Shown here piece by piece: positions 1 through 9,356 of a stretch of 64,000 bases of DNA. Each line of letters begins with the position of its first letter. Position 1 is the first letter of the stretch. This stretch comes from Streptomyces sp. V2I9 (GTDB lineage: Bacteria > Actinomycetota > Actinomycetes > Streptomycetales > Streptomycetaceae): positions 558,001 through 622,000 of the forward strand of contig NZ_JAUSZJ010000002.1 of assembly GCF_030817475.1 (NCBI RefSeq). Reading direction: 5' to 3'. The position numbers were made by a program, and so were the translations under genes. The notes under the pieces were generated by a model, which had not been told where the DNA came from, made no database searches, and saw only the letters and a program-made list of their open reading frames with translations.

Positions 1-403
1 GGATGAACAGCGCATCGTGCCGCGCTTCCCATTCGGCGATGGCGTCGGGGCGGGGCAGCAGGGAGGTGGGTTCGGGGACGTCCTCGACGAGTTCCTCGAC
101 ATCCGCGACCTTGCGGATCAGCGCCCGCGAGGCGGCCTTGTGGACCCATGCCTTCGGATACGTGATGTCTCCCCAGCACCGGTAGGCATCGGTCATGCTC
201 TCCTGAGCGATGTCCGCGGCGTCCCGCACACGGGCTCCCTGGTTGATCAGGAAGCCGACCAGCGGGCGCAGTTCTTCGCGGTAGAAGGCGGCGAACTCCG
301 CGTCGGTCCGCTCCCAGGCGCGGTCGCCCCGGCCGAACGGGGCGGGAGGTGCGGGGACGGCCGCCGAACGGTCCGCGCCCTCGGCCGGGTCCTGGATGTT
401 CAC
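1..403 (-). CDS. ECF/sigma-70 family RNA polymerase sigma factor (3' end beyond the window)
   Basis: Partial gene running off the left edge; about 134 codons are visible. It should be an RNA polymerase subunit that redirects transcription. The translation carries a sigma region 2 pattern: FAAFYREELRPLVGFLINQG, then DIAQESMTDAYRCW (the acidic DxAQE helix of region 2.2) and YPKAWVHKAASR (2.4-like). Region 4 lies outside the window. The GTG start at 403 overlaps the TGA of the upstream small membrane protein (GTGA), so the two are translationally coupled. That coupling suggests the membrane peptide could be a cognate regulator, but no anti-sigma zinc motif is visible in it. The sigma assignment is good; the subgroup cannot be named. 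Confidence 0.8.
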   Translation of the reverse strand, partial: MNIQDPAEGADRSAAVPAPPAPFGRGDRAWERTDAEFAAFYREELRPLVGFLINQGARVRDAADIAQESMTDAYRCWGDITYPKAWVHKAASRALIRKVADVEELVEDVPEPTSLLPRPDAIAEWEARHDALFI

Positions 404-645
404 GCCGCCCGGCCCCTTTCCCCGCCGGCCGGGGCGTCGACCTTCACGTACAGATGGTGGCCGGCATCGCCGCGGTCGTCCAGTTCCACGGTCCCCCCCG
501 TAGACAGCTTCCCGGTCATCCCGAGCAGATAGCGGTGCCGTTCCTGTTCACGTTGTGCCTGCCTCCGCAGCCGCAGCCAGAGCGCCGTCAGCGCGAAGAC
601 TTTGGCGATGGCGATCGTGACGATCACCGTCGTGGCCGATTCCAT
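400..645 (-). CDS. small single-pass membrane protein coupled to the sigma factor
   Basis: 81 residues. The start at 645 is chosen because a very strong ribosome site (AGGAGGAGG) lies 6 nt upstream; longer forms lack one. Residues 4-24 (TTVIVTIAIAKVFALTALWL) form one transmembrane helix, followed by a basic stretch rich in Arg and Gln and a soluble tail. No known domain is recognised. Its stop codon overlaps the sigma-factor GTG, so the two proteins are made together and may act together, for example with the peptide tethering or modulating the sigma factor; this is inference from context only. Confidence 0.6.
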   Translation of the reverse strand: MESATTVIVTIAIAKVFALTALWLRLRRQAQREQERHRYLLGMTGKLSTGGTVELDDRGDAGHHLYVKVDAPAGGERGRAA

Positions 646-781
646 CCAGGGCCTCCTCCTCATAGGGACCGGCCGTGAGGCCGTCGTGAGTTGAGGGGGA
701 AAAGGGCTCATGATCGTGAACCTCCGGGCAGCAGAAACTTTCGGGGGCGGAGGAGGGCGTCGTGCTCCCCGAGGGTCTCGC

Positions 782-796
782 CGGCGCGTCGCGCCG
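782..796 (-). terminator. GC hairpin just after the P-loop kinase gene
   Basis: Perfect 6-bp stem CGGCGC / GCGCCG around a GTC loop, 9 nt beyond the stop codon of the minus-strand P-loop gene. There is no T-run, which is usual for Streptomyces terminators. Confidence 0.35.
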
Positions 797-804
797 TCGG
801 CGCG

Positions 805-1371
805 TCAGGAGCGGTTTCCCCGAAGGCCGGTGGCGGACAGGACCGCGTCGACCGTCTCGTCCACGGTCAGCTCCGCGTTGTCGATCCAGATCTCCTCGTC
901 GGCCAACTCCTCGCGCATCACCGCGTCCAGCGGGGACCAGTCCGTCGTCAGCCTCTTGGCCCGCGTGAGGTTGCGCTCCATGGCCTTCGCCGCGCCCGGC
1001 GCCAGGATCACCGCGTGCAGCGGTCCGCCGGTGAACGCAGTGCGGTAGAAGTCCAGGTGGGCACGGCGTACGACGACGTCGTCGATGACCGGGAGAAAAC
1101 CCGCGGCGACGAAACTGCCCGCCAGCAGGCAGGCGTTGCGGGCCCGGAGGAAGATCTGCCGGTCCCCCTCCTCGTCCCCCTCGGGCGAGGGCCACCGACC
1201 GCCGGAGACGATGAGTTCCTGGAGCCCGTCCACCTCGATGTGGGCGGCCGCGGCGAACCGGGCGGCGAGCGCGGAGGCCACCGTGCTCTTGCCGCTGCCG
1301 GGGATGCCGATCAGCAGGACCGCGCCCGCCGCCGGTGAGGCGGTGTCCACGGAGACGTCCCACCGGATCAT
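805..1371 (-). CDS. P-loop ATP-binding phosphotransferase-like protein
   Basis: 188 residues. A Walker A motif GIPGSGKST lies near residues 23-31, and the overall pattern fits the AAA_33 / chloramphenicol-phosphotransferase-like kinases that phosphorylate small molecules or nucleosides. The substrate is unknown. The start at 1371 (MIRWDVSVDT) is preferred because GGGAG sits 8 nt upstream; a start at 1407 would overlap the nitrate reductase gene. The ATG lies 16 nt after the nitrate reductase stop, so it is probably the distal gene of that transcript. Conserved acidic residues after the Walker A region (HIEVDGLQ) fit a kinase general base, but this was not verified. Confidence 0.75.
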   Translation of the reverse strand: MIRWDVSVDTASPAAGAVLLIGIPGSGKSTVASALAARFAAAAHIEVDGLQELIVSGGRWPSPEGDEEGDRQIFLRARNACLLAGSFVAAGFLPVIDDVVVRRAHLDFYRTAFTGGPLHAVILAPGAAKAMERNLTRAKRLTTDWSPLDAVMREELADEEIWIDNAELTVDETVDAVLSATGLRGNRS

Positions 1372-1387
1372 CGTCGTACTCCCTCGT

Positions 1388-4300
1388 TCAGTACACGTCG
1401 CGCACATATCGACGGTCCGAGGCTAGCTGCTTGACCTGCGCGGCGGCGGCGCCGGGTTCGAGTCCGCCGTGGGCGACGGCGATGTCGCGCAGCGCCCGGT
1501 CGACATCCTTGGCCATCCGGGAGGCGTCGCCGCAGACGTAGAGGTGGGCGCCGTCGCGGAGCCAGGACCAGAGCTGGGCTCCGTGCTCGCGCATCCGGTC
1601 CTGGACGTAGATCTTGGCGCGCTGGTCGCGGGAGAAGGCCGTGTCGAGCCGGGTGAGGGTGCCCGAGCGGCGCAGCGCGTCGAGTTCGTCGCGGTAGTAG
1701 AAGTCCGTGGCCCGGTGCTGCTCGCCGAAGAACAGCCAGTTGGCGCCGGAGTGGCCGAGCGCCCGCCGTTCCTCCAGGAAGCCGAGGAACGGGGCGATCC
1801 CGGTGCCGGGGCCGATCATGATCATCGGGGTGGCCGGATCGGCGGGCGGGCCGAAGCGGTCGTTGCGCTGGACGAACACGGGCAGCGGGCTGTCCGGTTC
1901 GGCGTCCGCCAGGAACGTGGAGGCCACGCCCTTGCGCATCCGCCCGTGGCGGTTCTCGTAACGGATCACGGAGACGGTCAGCCTGATCCGGTGGGGGTCC
2001 GTGAGCGGGCTGGAGGCGATGGAGTAGAGCCGGGGGCGGAGTGGCCCCAGCACCTCGGCCCAGGCGGCGGCCGTGGCCCGAACCGGGTGCTCGGCGAGGA
2101 CGTCGACGGCCTGCCTCCCCCAGGTCCACCGGTCCCGCTCACCCTTGTTGTCGGGGCGCAGCAGCTTCTTCAGCGCCCGGCCCCCCGTGTGGTCCGCGAC
2201 CAGGCGCAGCAGGTCCGGGGTGATGCGGGTGATGTCGAGGTGGCGGTGCAGGGCCTCGCCGAGCGGGAGCGGGCCGTGTCCGGGGACCTCCACCTCGGCG
2301 GCGGGGTCGAGCCCGGTGACGTCGAGCCATTCGGCCACCAGGCCGGGGCAGTTGAGGGGCCGCACCCCGAGGGCGTCCCCGGCCGTGTACGGGAGGGGGG
2401 TGTCGGCGTGCCGCGTGTCGATCGTGAAGGCGCGGACCTCCTTGGCCGCTCCGGGCAGGCTCAGGAGCCGGTTCCCGGTGAGGAGGGCGGTGACGGGTAC
2501 GGCTCTGGAGGGCTTCGCGCCGCGAGCGGGCGGCGGCGTAGCGGGTGCGCCGGCCGGAGGCGTTGATCCGGCCCCGGCCCCGGCCGTGGGGGTGGTCGCG
2601 GCCGGGGTGCTCCGCCCTGTCGTCGCCTCCAGCGCGGTCCGGACCTCCTTGAGCCACTGGCCGAAGGGCTGTTCGTACTCGGGTTCGCAGTCGGTGCGCG
2701 GGACGAGCCGCTCCGCGCCCAGTTCGCCCAGCCGTTCGTCCAGTCGGCGGCCGTGACCGCAGAAGTCGTCGTACGAGGAGTCGCCCAGCGCGAGGACGGC
2801 GTAGCGCAGGCCCTCCAGGCGCGGGGCCTCGGGGGCGTTCAGCGACTCCCAGAATCCGGAGCCGTTGTCGGGGGCGTCGCCGTCGCCGAAGGTGCTGGTG
2901 ACGACGAGGAGGTCGGCCGGGCGCGGCAGGGTGTCGGGCGCTCCGTCGTCCATGCCGAGGAGCGTGGTGCGGTACCCCTCGTCGGCCAGCGTCCTGGCGG
3001 CCGTCGCCGCCGCCTCCTCGGCGTTGCCGGTCTGCGAGGCCCACAGTACGAGGACCGGGCGGGCCCGGCCGGACGGGGCACTCGCCGTCGCCGAGGGCGC
3101 GGCCGCCGGGTCCCGCACCTCCGGCAGCCGCGAGTAGGCCCCGGCCAGCATGCCGTTGACCCACAGGGCGTGGTCCGCAGCGAACGGGGCGCCCACCGGG
3201 AGCACCGGGGTGCCCGACGGGTGCTCGCCCAGGCCCGCGAGGAATCCCGCGAGGTAGCGGCGTTCGGGCGGGGTCAGCTCGGGCGGGGCGGCGGCGTCCG
3301 TGAGCCCGAAGGCGGCCACCGGCGCGGGCCGGCGGACCGGGGGGCCCTGCGGCCACCACTCCTCGGCGGGCCGGGGTGCGGCCGGCGTCCGCCCTGCGGA
3401 TCGCCGTTCCGTGCCGGGGCCGCGGCCCGGCGCGGGCGCGGCCACCTTCGCCAGCCGTACCGCGCACGCCTTCAACTCCGGCTGGAACGAGATCGGGTCG
3501 ACCGCGTCGTTGGTCACGGCGTTGACCCCGAGGTACTCGCCGAACAGGTCGTTCCAGTGGAACGGGGCGAAGCACTCCCCCGCCCGCACCCGGTCGGTGA
3601 TCCGGGCCGGGAGCACCGCCCGGCCGCGCCGGGACGCGGCCTCGACGGCGTCGCCCTCCGCGAGGCCCAGGGCGGCCGCGTCGTCCGGGTGGACCTCGAT
3701 GAACGGACCGGGGTCGAGCCGGTTCAGTCTGCCGATCTTGGCGGTCTTGGTGAGCGTGTGCCACTGGTGCTGGAGCCGCCCGGTGTTGAGGACGAACGGG
3801 AAGTCCTCGTCGGGCATCTCGGCCGGCGGCAGGTGGGGGCGCGCGTGGAAGACGGCCCGGCCGCTCGGCGTGGGGAAGGCGAGCCTCGGCACACTCCCGT
3901 CGGGCCGTACGGTCAGCTCCTGGCTGACGCCGTCGTTGAGGTAGCGCACGGGGTTGCGGGCGGGCCCCCCGGTAGCAGCACTCGGCCACTGGACGGGGGT
4001 CGCGCGCAGCCGTTCGTACGTGACCCCGCGCAGGTCGTAGCCGGTGCGGGGGTTCCACGCGCGGGTGATCTCGGCGAAGACCTCCTCGGCGCTCGTGTAG
4101 TCGAAGGCGTCCTCGTACCCCATGGCGCGGGCGACCGCCGCGATGATCCGCCAGTCCGGCCACGCCTCGCCGGGCGGGTCGGTGGCACGGCGGGAGAGGG
4201 TGAGGGTGCGCTCGGAGTTGACCATCACGCCCTCGGACTCGGCCCAGAGCGCGGCGGGCAGGACGATGTCGGCGTACGCGTTGGTCTCGGTCTCGGCGAA

Positions 4301-5638
4301 CACATCCTGGGTGACCACGAGTTCGGCGGACTCCAGCCCCTCGATGACGGTACGGCGGTTGGCGACCGAGGCCACCGGGTTGGTGCAGATGATCCAGCAC
4401 GCCTTGATCTGCCCGTCGGCCATGCGCCGGAACATCTCGACGGTGCCGCTGCCCGAGCCGTCCGCGCGCAGGGTGCCGGGCGGGATGCCCCACAGTTCCT
4501 CGGTGAAGGCGCGGTCCTCGTCGACCAGGACCGACCGCTGGCCGGGCAGTCCGGGGCCCATGTAGCCCATCTCGCGCCCGCCCATGGCGTTGGGCTGGCC
4601 GGTGAGCGAGAACGGGCCGCTACCGGGGCGGCAGATCGCGCCGGTCGCCAGGTGCAGGTTGACCAGCGCGTTGGTGTTCCAGGTGCCGTGCGTGGACTGG
4701 TTGAGCCCCATGGTCCAGCAGCTCATCCACGCGCCCGCCTCGCCGATCCAGCGGGCCGCCAGCCGGATGTCGTCCTCCGGGATGCCGGTGGTCTCCGCGA
4801 CCGCGGCGGGCGGGTAGTCGCGGAGGAACGCGGGCATCCGCTCCCAGCCCTCGGTGTGCTCGGCGATGAAGTCCGGGTCGGTGTGCCCGTTCTCGACGAG
4901 GAGGTGCAGCAGTCCGTTGAGGAGGGCCAGGTCGGTGCCGGGCCTGATCCGCAGGTACAGGTCGGCCTTGGCGGCGGTGGCGGTGCGCCGGGGGTCGACG
5001 ACGATCAGTTTCGCGCCCGCCTTGACGCGCTCCATCATCCGCAGGAAGAGGATGGGGTGGCAGTCGGCCATGTTGGCGCCGGTGACGAGGAAGACGTCGG
5101 CGTGGGCGAGGTCCTCGTAGGAGCCGGGCGGCCCGTCCGCGCCGAGGGACAGCTTGTAGCCGCTGCCCGCACTCGCCATGCAGAGCCGGGAGTTGGACTC
5201 GATGGTGTCGGTCCGGATGAAGCCCTTGGCCAGCTTGTTGGCGAGGTACTGCGCCTCCAGCGACATCTGGCCGGAGACGTAGAGGGCGATCGCGTCCGGG
5301 CCGTGGGCGTCCAGCACGGACCGCAGGCGGCGCGCGGTCTCCGCGATGGCGGCGTCCCGCGCGAGCGGGGCGGGCTGCTCGCTGCGGTCGCGGCGGGCCA
5401 GGGCGGTGGTCAGCCGTCCGGGGGCGGCCAGGAGGTCGGCGCCGGTCGCGCCCTTGGTGCAGAGCCGGCCGGCGTTCGAGGGGTGCTCCTTGTCGCCGGA
5501 CGCCTTGACGACGGTACGGCGGCCGTCGGGGCCGGTGGCGACGTCGAGGACGATCCCGCAGCCGACACCGCAGTACGAGCAGACCGTGCGCACCCGGTCG
5601 GTGGCAGGGGCGTCCGGCGGCGGGGTCGGCACGGTCAT
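1388..5638 (-). CDS. assimilatory nitrate reductase fused to NADPH flavoprotein reductase
   Basis: 1416 residues that appear to hold a complete electron chain in one chain. Residues 1 to about 770 are a molybdopterin oxidoreductase of the NasC/NarB type: Cys20, Cys23, Cys27 and Cys60 bind a [4Fe-4S] cluster, [10 protein letters not shown] supplies a Cys (not selenocysteine) Mo ligand, and [19 protein letters not shown] and [14 protein letters not shown] are nitrate-reductase signatures. From about residue 860 a flavodoxin domain starts ([30 protein letters not shown]). From about 1040 to the end is a CysJ/cytochrome P450 reductase-like FAD/NADP domain ([31 protein letters not shown], ending YVRDVY). 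It should reduce nitrate to nitrite with NADPH in the cytoplasm. The start at 5638 has AAGGG upstream; a longer form from 5731 lacks a ribosome site. No nitrite reductase lies nearby. Confidence 0.9.
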   Translation of the reverse strand: MTVPTPPPDAPATDRVRTVCSYCGVGCGIVLDVATGPDGRRTVVKASGDKEHPSNAGRLCTKGATGADLLAAPGRLTTALARRDRSEQPAPLARDAAIAETARRLRSVLDAHGPDAIALYVSGQMSLEAQYLANKLAKGFIRTDTIESNSRLCMASAGSGYKLSLGADGPPGSYEDLAHADVFLVTGANMADCHPILFLRMMERVKAGAKLIVVDPRRTATAAKADLYLRIRPGTDLALLNGLLHLLVENGHTDPDFIAEHTEGWERMPAFLRDYPPAAVAETTGIPEDDIRLAARWIGEAGAWMSCWTMGLNQSTHGTWNTNALVNLHLATGAICRPGSGPFSLTGQPNAMGGREMGYMGPGLPGQRSVLVDEDRAFTEELWGIPPGTLRADGSGSGTVEMFRRMADGQIKACWIICTNPVASVANRRTVIEGLESAELVVTQDVFAETETNAYADIVLPAALWAESEGVMVNSERTLTLSRRATDPPGEAWPDWRIIAAVARAMGYEDAFDYTSAEEVFAEITRAWNPRTGYDLRGVTYERLRATPVQWPSAATGGPARNPVRYLNDGVSQELTVRPDGSVPRLAFPTPSGRAVFHARPHLPPAEMPDEDFPFVLNTGRLQHQWHTLTKTAKIGRLNRLDPGPFIEVHPDDAAALGLAEGDAVEAASRRGRAVLPARITDRVRAGECFAPFHWNDLFGEYLGVNAVTNDAVDPISFQPELKACAVRLAKVAAPAPGRGPGTERRSAGRTPAAPRPAEEWWPQGPPVRRPAPVAAFGLTDAAAPPELTPPERRYLAGFLAGLGEHPSGTPVLPVGAPFAADHALWVNGMLAGAYSRLPEVRDPAAAPSATASAPSGRARPVLVLWASQTGNAEEAAATAARTLADEGYRTTLLGMDDGAPDTLPRPADLLVVTSTFGDGDAPDNGSGFWESLNAPEAPRLEGLRYAVLALGDSSYDDFCGHGRRLDERLGELGAERLVPRTDCEPEYEQPFGQWLKEVRTALEATTGRSTPAATTPTAGAGAGSTPPAGAPATPPPARGAKPSRAVPVTALLTGNRLLSLPGAAKEVRAFTIDTRHADTPLPYTAGDALGVRPLNCPGLVAEWLDVTGLDPAAEVEVPGHGPLPLGEALHRHLDITRITPDLLRLVADHTGGRALKKLLRPDNKGERDRWTWGRQAVDVLAEHPVRATAAAWAEVLGPLRPRLYSIASSPLTDPHRIRLTVSVIRYENRHGRMRKGVASTFLADAEPDSPLPVFVQRNDRFGPPADPATPMIMIGPGTGIAPFLGFLEERRALGHSGANWLFFGEQHRATDFYYRDELDALRRSGTLTRLDTAFSRDQRAKIYVQDRMREHGAQLWSWLRDGAHLYVCGDASRMAKDVDRALRDIAVAHGGLEPGAAAAQVKQLASDRRYVRDVY

Positions 5639-6052
5639 GGCGGCCCTTCGGGGCGGGCGTTCCGGGAGGAACGCGGGTCGGGCGGCGGTCGCTCCCGAAT
5701 CTAGGAAGGGTCCGTTACCCGGGGATGACACCGGGCGCGTGACGCCGGTTACGTCGCCTGCACACCGCCCGGAAGCCGCCGGTGAGGTGGGAAGCGGCGC
5801 CGCCCGGTTCTCGCAACCGTGCGAGAGGGACCGCCCGCGCAGCCTCCGGGGGCGGCTTCGCGTCGTCCGGAGCCCGCCGGTGAGGTGCGAAGGGCCCGCC
5901 CGGCTGTTTGTGGCCGCCCGCCGGGCGTCCTCGGAGCCCGCGGTGCGGCGGGCCGGGCGTCGGACGGTGACCGGTGGGAACTCCCCGGCCGCGGCGGCCG
6001 ACTACTGGAAGGACGGCAGACAGGTCCTGGGCCCGTAAGGAGACCGCGAGGC
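5639..6052. other. 414-bp divergent intergenic region
   Basis: No gene is supported. Besides the GTnAC cluster it contains two imperfect copies of a roughly 30-bp unit, CCGCCGGTGAGGTG followed by (G/C)GAAG and CCGCCCGG, near 5777 and 5876. The plus-strand methyltransferase operon presumably starts from its right half; no clear -35/-10 pair was identified. Confidence 0.4.
5714..5752 (-). promoter_or_regulatory. cluster of GTnAC half-sites upstream of nitrate reductase (possible GlnR region)
   Basis: On the minus strand GTAAC occurs at 5748-5752 and 5714-5718, GTCAC at 5739-5743 and TGTCA at 5726-5730, about 75-115 bp before the nitrate reductase start. GlnR, the nitrogen regulator known to control nitrate assimilation in Streptomyces, binds repeated gTnAc elements. 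The spacing here is not the textbook 11-bp array, so the call is tentative. Confidence 0.3.
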
Positions 6053-6793
6053 ATGCACTGGTACGAGGACGACGCGCTCTGGTCCGATTTCGCCCCGACG
6101 ATGTTCCCGCCCGCGCGGGCCGAGTCGGCGGCCGCCCTGGTCGCCGACTCTCCCCTGCTGGACTTCCCGCCCGGCACGAGGGTGCTGGACCTGTGCTGCG
6201 GGCCGGGCCTCTTCGTGGTGCCGCTGGCCGCACGGGGGTACGAGGTGACGGGGGTCGATCTCTCGCCCTCGATGCTGGAGAGGGCCCGTGCCGCCTGCGA
6301 CGCGGCGGGGGCGAAGGCGCGGCTGGAGCGCGCCGACATGCTCACGTACCGGGAGCCGGAAGCCTTCGACGTGGTGCTGAACGTCTTCACCTCCTTCGGC
6401 TACTTCGACGCGGCCGAGGACAACCTGCGGGTGCTGCGCAACGCGTACGACAGCCTCGCGCCGGGCGGTCGGCTCCTGGTGGACGTGATGGGCAAGGAAG
6501 TGCTGGCCGGGTGGATCGGCCGGCCCGAGGCGGTCGATCTGCCGGACGGCTCCTACGTCGTCCAGCGTGACACCGTCCTCGACAGCTGGCGGCGGCTGCG
6601 CACCGACTGGACGCTGGTGCGCGGCACGACGGCGCGGACGGCCTCCATCACCTCCTGGCTCTACTCGGCGGCCGAGCTGCACGCCCTCTTCGAGGAGGCG
6701 GGCTTCACCGGCGTGGAGTGCTTCGGCGGTTTCGACGCGTCCGGCTACGACCAGCGTGCGGACCGGCTCGTCGTCCGCGGGCGGCGCGCATGA
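6053..6793 (+). CDS. class I SAM-dependent methyltransferase
   Basis: 246 residues, preceded by AAGGAG 10 nt before the ATG. Motif I VLDLCCGPGLFVVPLA (residues 45-60) and motif II VTGVDLSPSMLERAR are typical of small-molecule class I methyltransferases, and AFDVVLNVFTSFGYF and LAPGGRLLVDVMGKE follow in the expected order. It transfers a methyl group from S-adenosylmethionine to an unknown acceptor. It is the first gene of a four-gene run; its TGA overlaps the ATG of the PLP enzyme (ATGA), so translation is coupled. The context suggests tailoring of an amino-acid-derived product. Confidence 0.85.
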   Translation: MHWYEDDALWSDFAPTMFPPARAESAAALVADSPLLDFPPGTRVLDLCCGPGLFVVPLAARGYEVTGVDLSPSMLERARAACDAAGAKARLERADMLTYREPEAFDVVLNVFTSFGYFDAAEDNLRVLRNAYDSLAPGGRLLVDVMGKEVLAGWIGRPEAVDLPDGSYVVQRDTVLDSWRRLRTDWTLVRGTTARTASITSWLYSAAELHALFEEAGFTGVECFGGFDASGYDQRADRLVVRGRRA

Positions 6794-8040
6794 GGACCGG
6801 CCCCGGCACCCGCCCGCGCTCCGCACCGGGGCCCCGGCCCGCCCCCGCTCCCCACGACGCCCCGGAGCCCCACGGCGGCTCCGGACCCCGGATCGCCCCC
6901 GCGGTGATCCACGAGCACATCACCGACGCGATCAAGGCCCCGGACCTGATCCGGCTGACCGGCGACGTGGTCCTCGCCCGCTTCGAGACGATGAAGGTGT
7001 ACGCCGCGCTCGGCGCGGTCCGCTCGCTGCTGCGCCGGGGCCGGGTGGTGCCCGGGCAGACCCTGGTGGACAGCTCCAGCGGGATCTACGCGCTGGCCCT
7101 CGCCATGGCCTGCCACCGCTACGGACTGCGCTGCCGCATCGTCGCCTCCACCACCGTGGACGCCGCCATGCGGGCGCAGTTGGAGATCCTCGGCGCGACG
7201 GTGGACGCCATGCCGCCCTCTCGGAGCCTGCGCCTGGACCAGGAGTCGCGCGTACGCCACGTTCGCCGGCTGCTGGCCGAGCGGCCGGACTTCCACTGGA
7301 TGCGGCAGTACCACGACGGGATCCATCACGAGGGCTACCGGGAGTTCGCGGACCTGCTGACCGAGGCGCTGCCCGAGGGCCCGCTGACGGTGGTCGGCGC
7401 GGTGGGCACGGGCGCGTCGACCGGCGGACTGGCCCGCGCGCTGCGGGAGTCGGGGCGGTCGGTGCGGCTGGTGGGCATCCAGCCCTTCGGCAGCGTGACC
7501 TTCGGAAGTGAGCGGTTCGAGGACCCGGAGGCGATCATCGCGGGCATCGGCAGCTCGATCCCGTTCGGGAACGTCCGCCACGAGCTGTACGACACCGTCC
7601 ACTGGCTCGACTTCCGTCATGCGATGGCCGGAGCCGTCGGACTGCTGCGCGAACACGCGGTGTTCGCGGGCCTGTCCACCGGGGCGGCCCACCTCACGGC
7701 GTCCTGGGAGGCGGCCCGTGCCCCCGGCCGGCTGCATCTGGTGCTCGGCGCCGACACCGGACACCGCTACGCGGAGCGGGTGTTCGCCCGGCACGCCGAG
7801 GCGCTGGACCCGGCCGGGCTGCGGCCCCGGACGATCACCTCGCCGGCCGGCCTGCGACCGCCGTGGTCCGTGATGGAGTGGGCGGGACGTGCCGCTCCGA
7901 GCGCCGCCCGGACAGCCGGGGAGGACGAGGACGCCGAGGGCGACGAGGCCGCCGGGCCGGCCGGGCCCGCCGCCGGCGCCAGGGCGACCGCCGAGGGCGG
8001 AGCCCCCTCCCCCGTACCGACCGTGGAGCTGCTGTCATGA
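6790..8040 (+). CDS. fold-type II PLP enzyme, cysteine synthase-like
   Basis: 416 residues. The core (about 40-355) follows the O-acetylserine sulfhydrylase/threonine synthase fold: Lys69 in FETMKVYAALGA takes the place of the PLP lysine, VGAVGTGASTGGLARAL is the phosphate-binding loop, and VLGADTGHRYAERVF matches the C-terminal motif. The usual TSGN asparagine loop is replaced by SSSGIYALA, so the Asn that normally touches PLP is missing; this suggests an unusual reaction or substrate. The last 60 residues are low complexity (Ala/Gly/Glu/Pro). The start is the ATGA overlap with the methyltransferase; the stop overlaps the ATP-grasp start in the same way. A role in making an amino-acid building block is inferred from the neighbours. 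Confidence 0.85.
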   Translation: MRTGPGTRPRSAPGPRPAPAPHDAPEPHGGSGPRIAPAVIHEHITDAIKAPDLIRLTGDVVLARFETMKVYAALGAVRSLLRRGRVVPGQTLVDSSSGIYALALAMACHRYGLRCRIVASTTVDAAMRAQLEILGATVDAMPPSRSLRLDQESRVRHVRRLLAERPDFHWMRQYHDGIHHEGYREFADLLTEALPEGPLTVVGAVGTGASTGGLARALRESGRSVRLVGIQPFGSVTFGSERFEDPEAIIAGIGSSIPFGNVRHELYDTVHWLDFRHAMAGAVGLLREHAVFAGLSTGAAHLTASWEAARAPGRLHLVLGADTGHRYAERVFARHAEALDPAGLRPRTITSPAGLRPPWSVMEWAGRAAPSAARTAGEDEDAEGDEAAGPAGPAAGARATAEGGAPSPVPTVELLS

Positions 8041-9260
8041 CGATCGCCGCACTGGAATCCCTCTCCTTCGGCCTGGGCCGGATGGCGGAGGCCGCCGCCG
8101 GGGCGGGGCACCGGCTGTGTCTGCTGACCGGCGACCGCTCCGTCTACCGGCACGAGTTGGCGGTCCTGCCGCCGGACGCGCTGGACGTCGTGGACGTGGA
8201 CACGAACGATCCCGAGGCCGTCCGCCGGGCGCTGGCCGCCGTGCCGGACCTGGCGGGGCTGATCAACACGACGGACACCTGGAGCGTGCCGGCCGCGGAG
8301 CTGGCCGCCGGACTCGGGCTGCCCGGCGCCGATCCCGCGGCCGTACGGCTGCTGCGCGACAAGCGCCGGGTCCGGGAGGCCCTGTACACGCACGGGCTGA
8401 GCCGCGGGACGGCCACGGCCGTCCCGCCGGGCCCCGAGGGCGCGGGGGAAGTGCTGCGGGCGGTGGGGCTGCCCGCGGTCCTGAAGGACTCGGCGGGCAC
8501 GTCGTCCCGCCATGTGTGGATCGCGCACGACGAGGAGGCCCTGCACCGGGCCCTGGCGGAGGCGGGTGAACGGCGCCTGACGGGCACGTTGTTCGCCGAG
8601 GCGTTCCTCGCCGGTCCGCTGTACAGCGCGGAGACCCTCAGCTGGGACGGGACCACCCGGCTGCTCGGGGTGCTGAGCCGTCAGACGTCACGGGCGGCGG
8701 TGGTACGGGAGGAGGCGGCGGCGTTCCCGGTGGCGCTGCCCGAGGAGGAGCGGGCCGGGATCGAGGCGTGGGTGGGGCGGGTCCTGGCGGCGGCGGGACA
8801 CGAACGGGGTTTCGCCCATGTGGAGTTCGTGCTGACGACGGACGGCCCGGAACTGGTGGAGATCAACCGCAGGATCGGCGGGGCGCTGGTCGGCGAGGTG
8901 CTGTGCCGCACGCTGCGGACCAACGTCTACACGGCGATGGCGGACGAGGCGCTGGGCCGCCGCCCGGAGCTGCTGGACGCCCCGCTGGACCCCGCGGGAC
9001 CGGCGTACGGCTTCGTCCTGGTGTACGCCGAACGGCCCGGAGTGCTCACGGGCTGGCTCGGCCTCGACGAACTCGGGGCGTTCCCCGGAGCGGTGGAGTG
9101 GTTCCCGGTCCGCGAGCCGGGCGAGAGCGTGCTGCACGTGGGCGACCAGCGCGGCTGTACGGGGATGGTGCTGGCAAAGGGCGCGACGGCGGAGCTGGCC
9201 CTGCACCGGGCGTGGAGCGCGGCCGTCCGGGTCCGGCCCGTGATCGCGGACGGGCCGTGA
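8037..9260 (+). CDS. ATP-grasp ligase
   Basis: 407 residues. It resembles carbamoyl-phosphate-synthase-like/BL00235-type ATP-grasp ligases that join a carboxylate to an amine via an acyl-phosphate. Visible motifs are VLKDSAGTSSRHVWIA (ATP-binding lysine and loop), LFAEAFLAGPLYSAETLSW (hinge region) and FAHVEFVLTTDGPELVEINRRIGG, whose E and N residues bind Mg. The start ATG overlaps the TGA of the PLP enzyme (ATGA). With a PLP enzyme before it and an exporter after it, it probably forms a dipeptide-like or amide product; substrates cannot be read from sequence. Confidence 0.88.
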   Translation: MTIAALESLSFGLGRMAEAAAGAGHRLCLLTGDRSVYRHELAVLPPDALDVVDVDTNDPEAVRRALAAVPDLAGLINTTDTWSVPAAELAAGLGLPGADPAAVRLLRDKRRVREALYTHGLSRGTATAVPPGPEGAGEVLRAVGLPAVLKDSAGTSSRHVWIAHDEEALHRALAEAGERRLTGTLFAEAFLAGPLYSAETLSWDGTTRLLGVLSRQTSRAAVVREEAAAFPVALPEEERAGIEAWVGRVLAAAGHERGFAHVEFVLTTDGPELVEINRRIGGALVGEVLCRTLRTNVYTAMADEALGRRPELLDAPLDPAGPAYGFVLVYAERPGVLTGWLGLDELGAFPGAVEWFPVREPGESVLHVGDQRGCTGMVLAKGATAELALHRAWSAAVRVRPVIADGP

Positions 9261-9356
9261 GGGCGGAGCCCTCGGGCGGGAGGCTCCCCGGCGGGTGCGA
9301 GGCGTCGGTCGGCAGGCGCGAGGCGTCGGCCGGCGGGTGGCCCTCCGGAGGGCCGG

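Noticed and set aside
2753..5704. A 983-codon open frame on the plus strand opposite the nitrate reductase
   Set aside because: Antisense shadow of a high-GC gene: composition follows the opposite strand and no protein family is recognisable.
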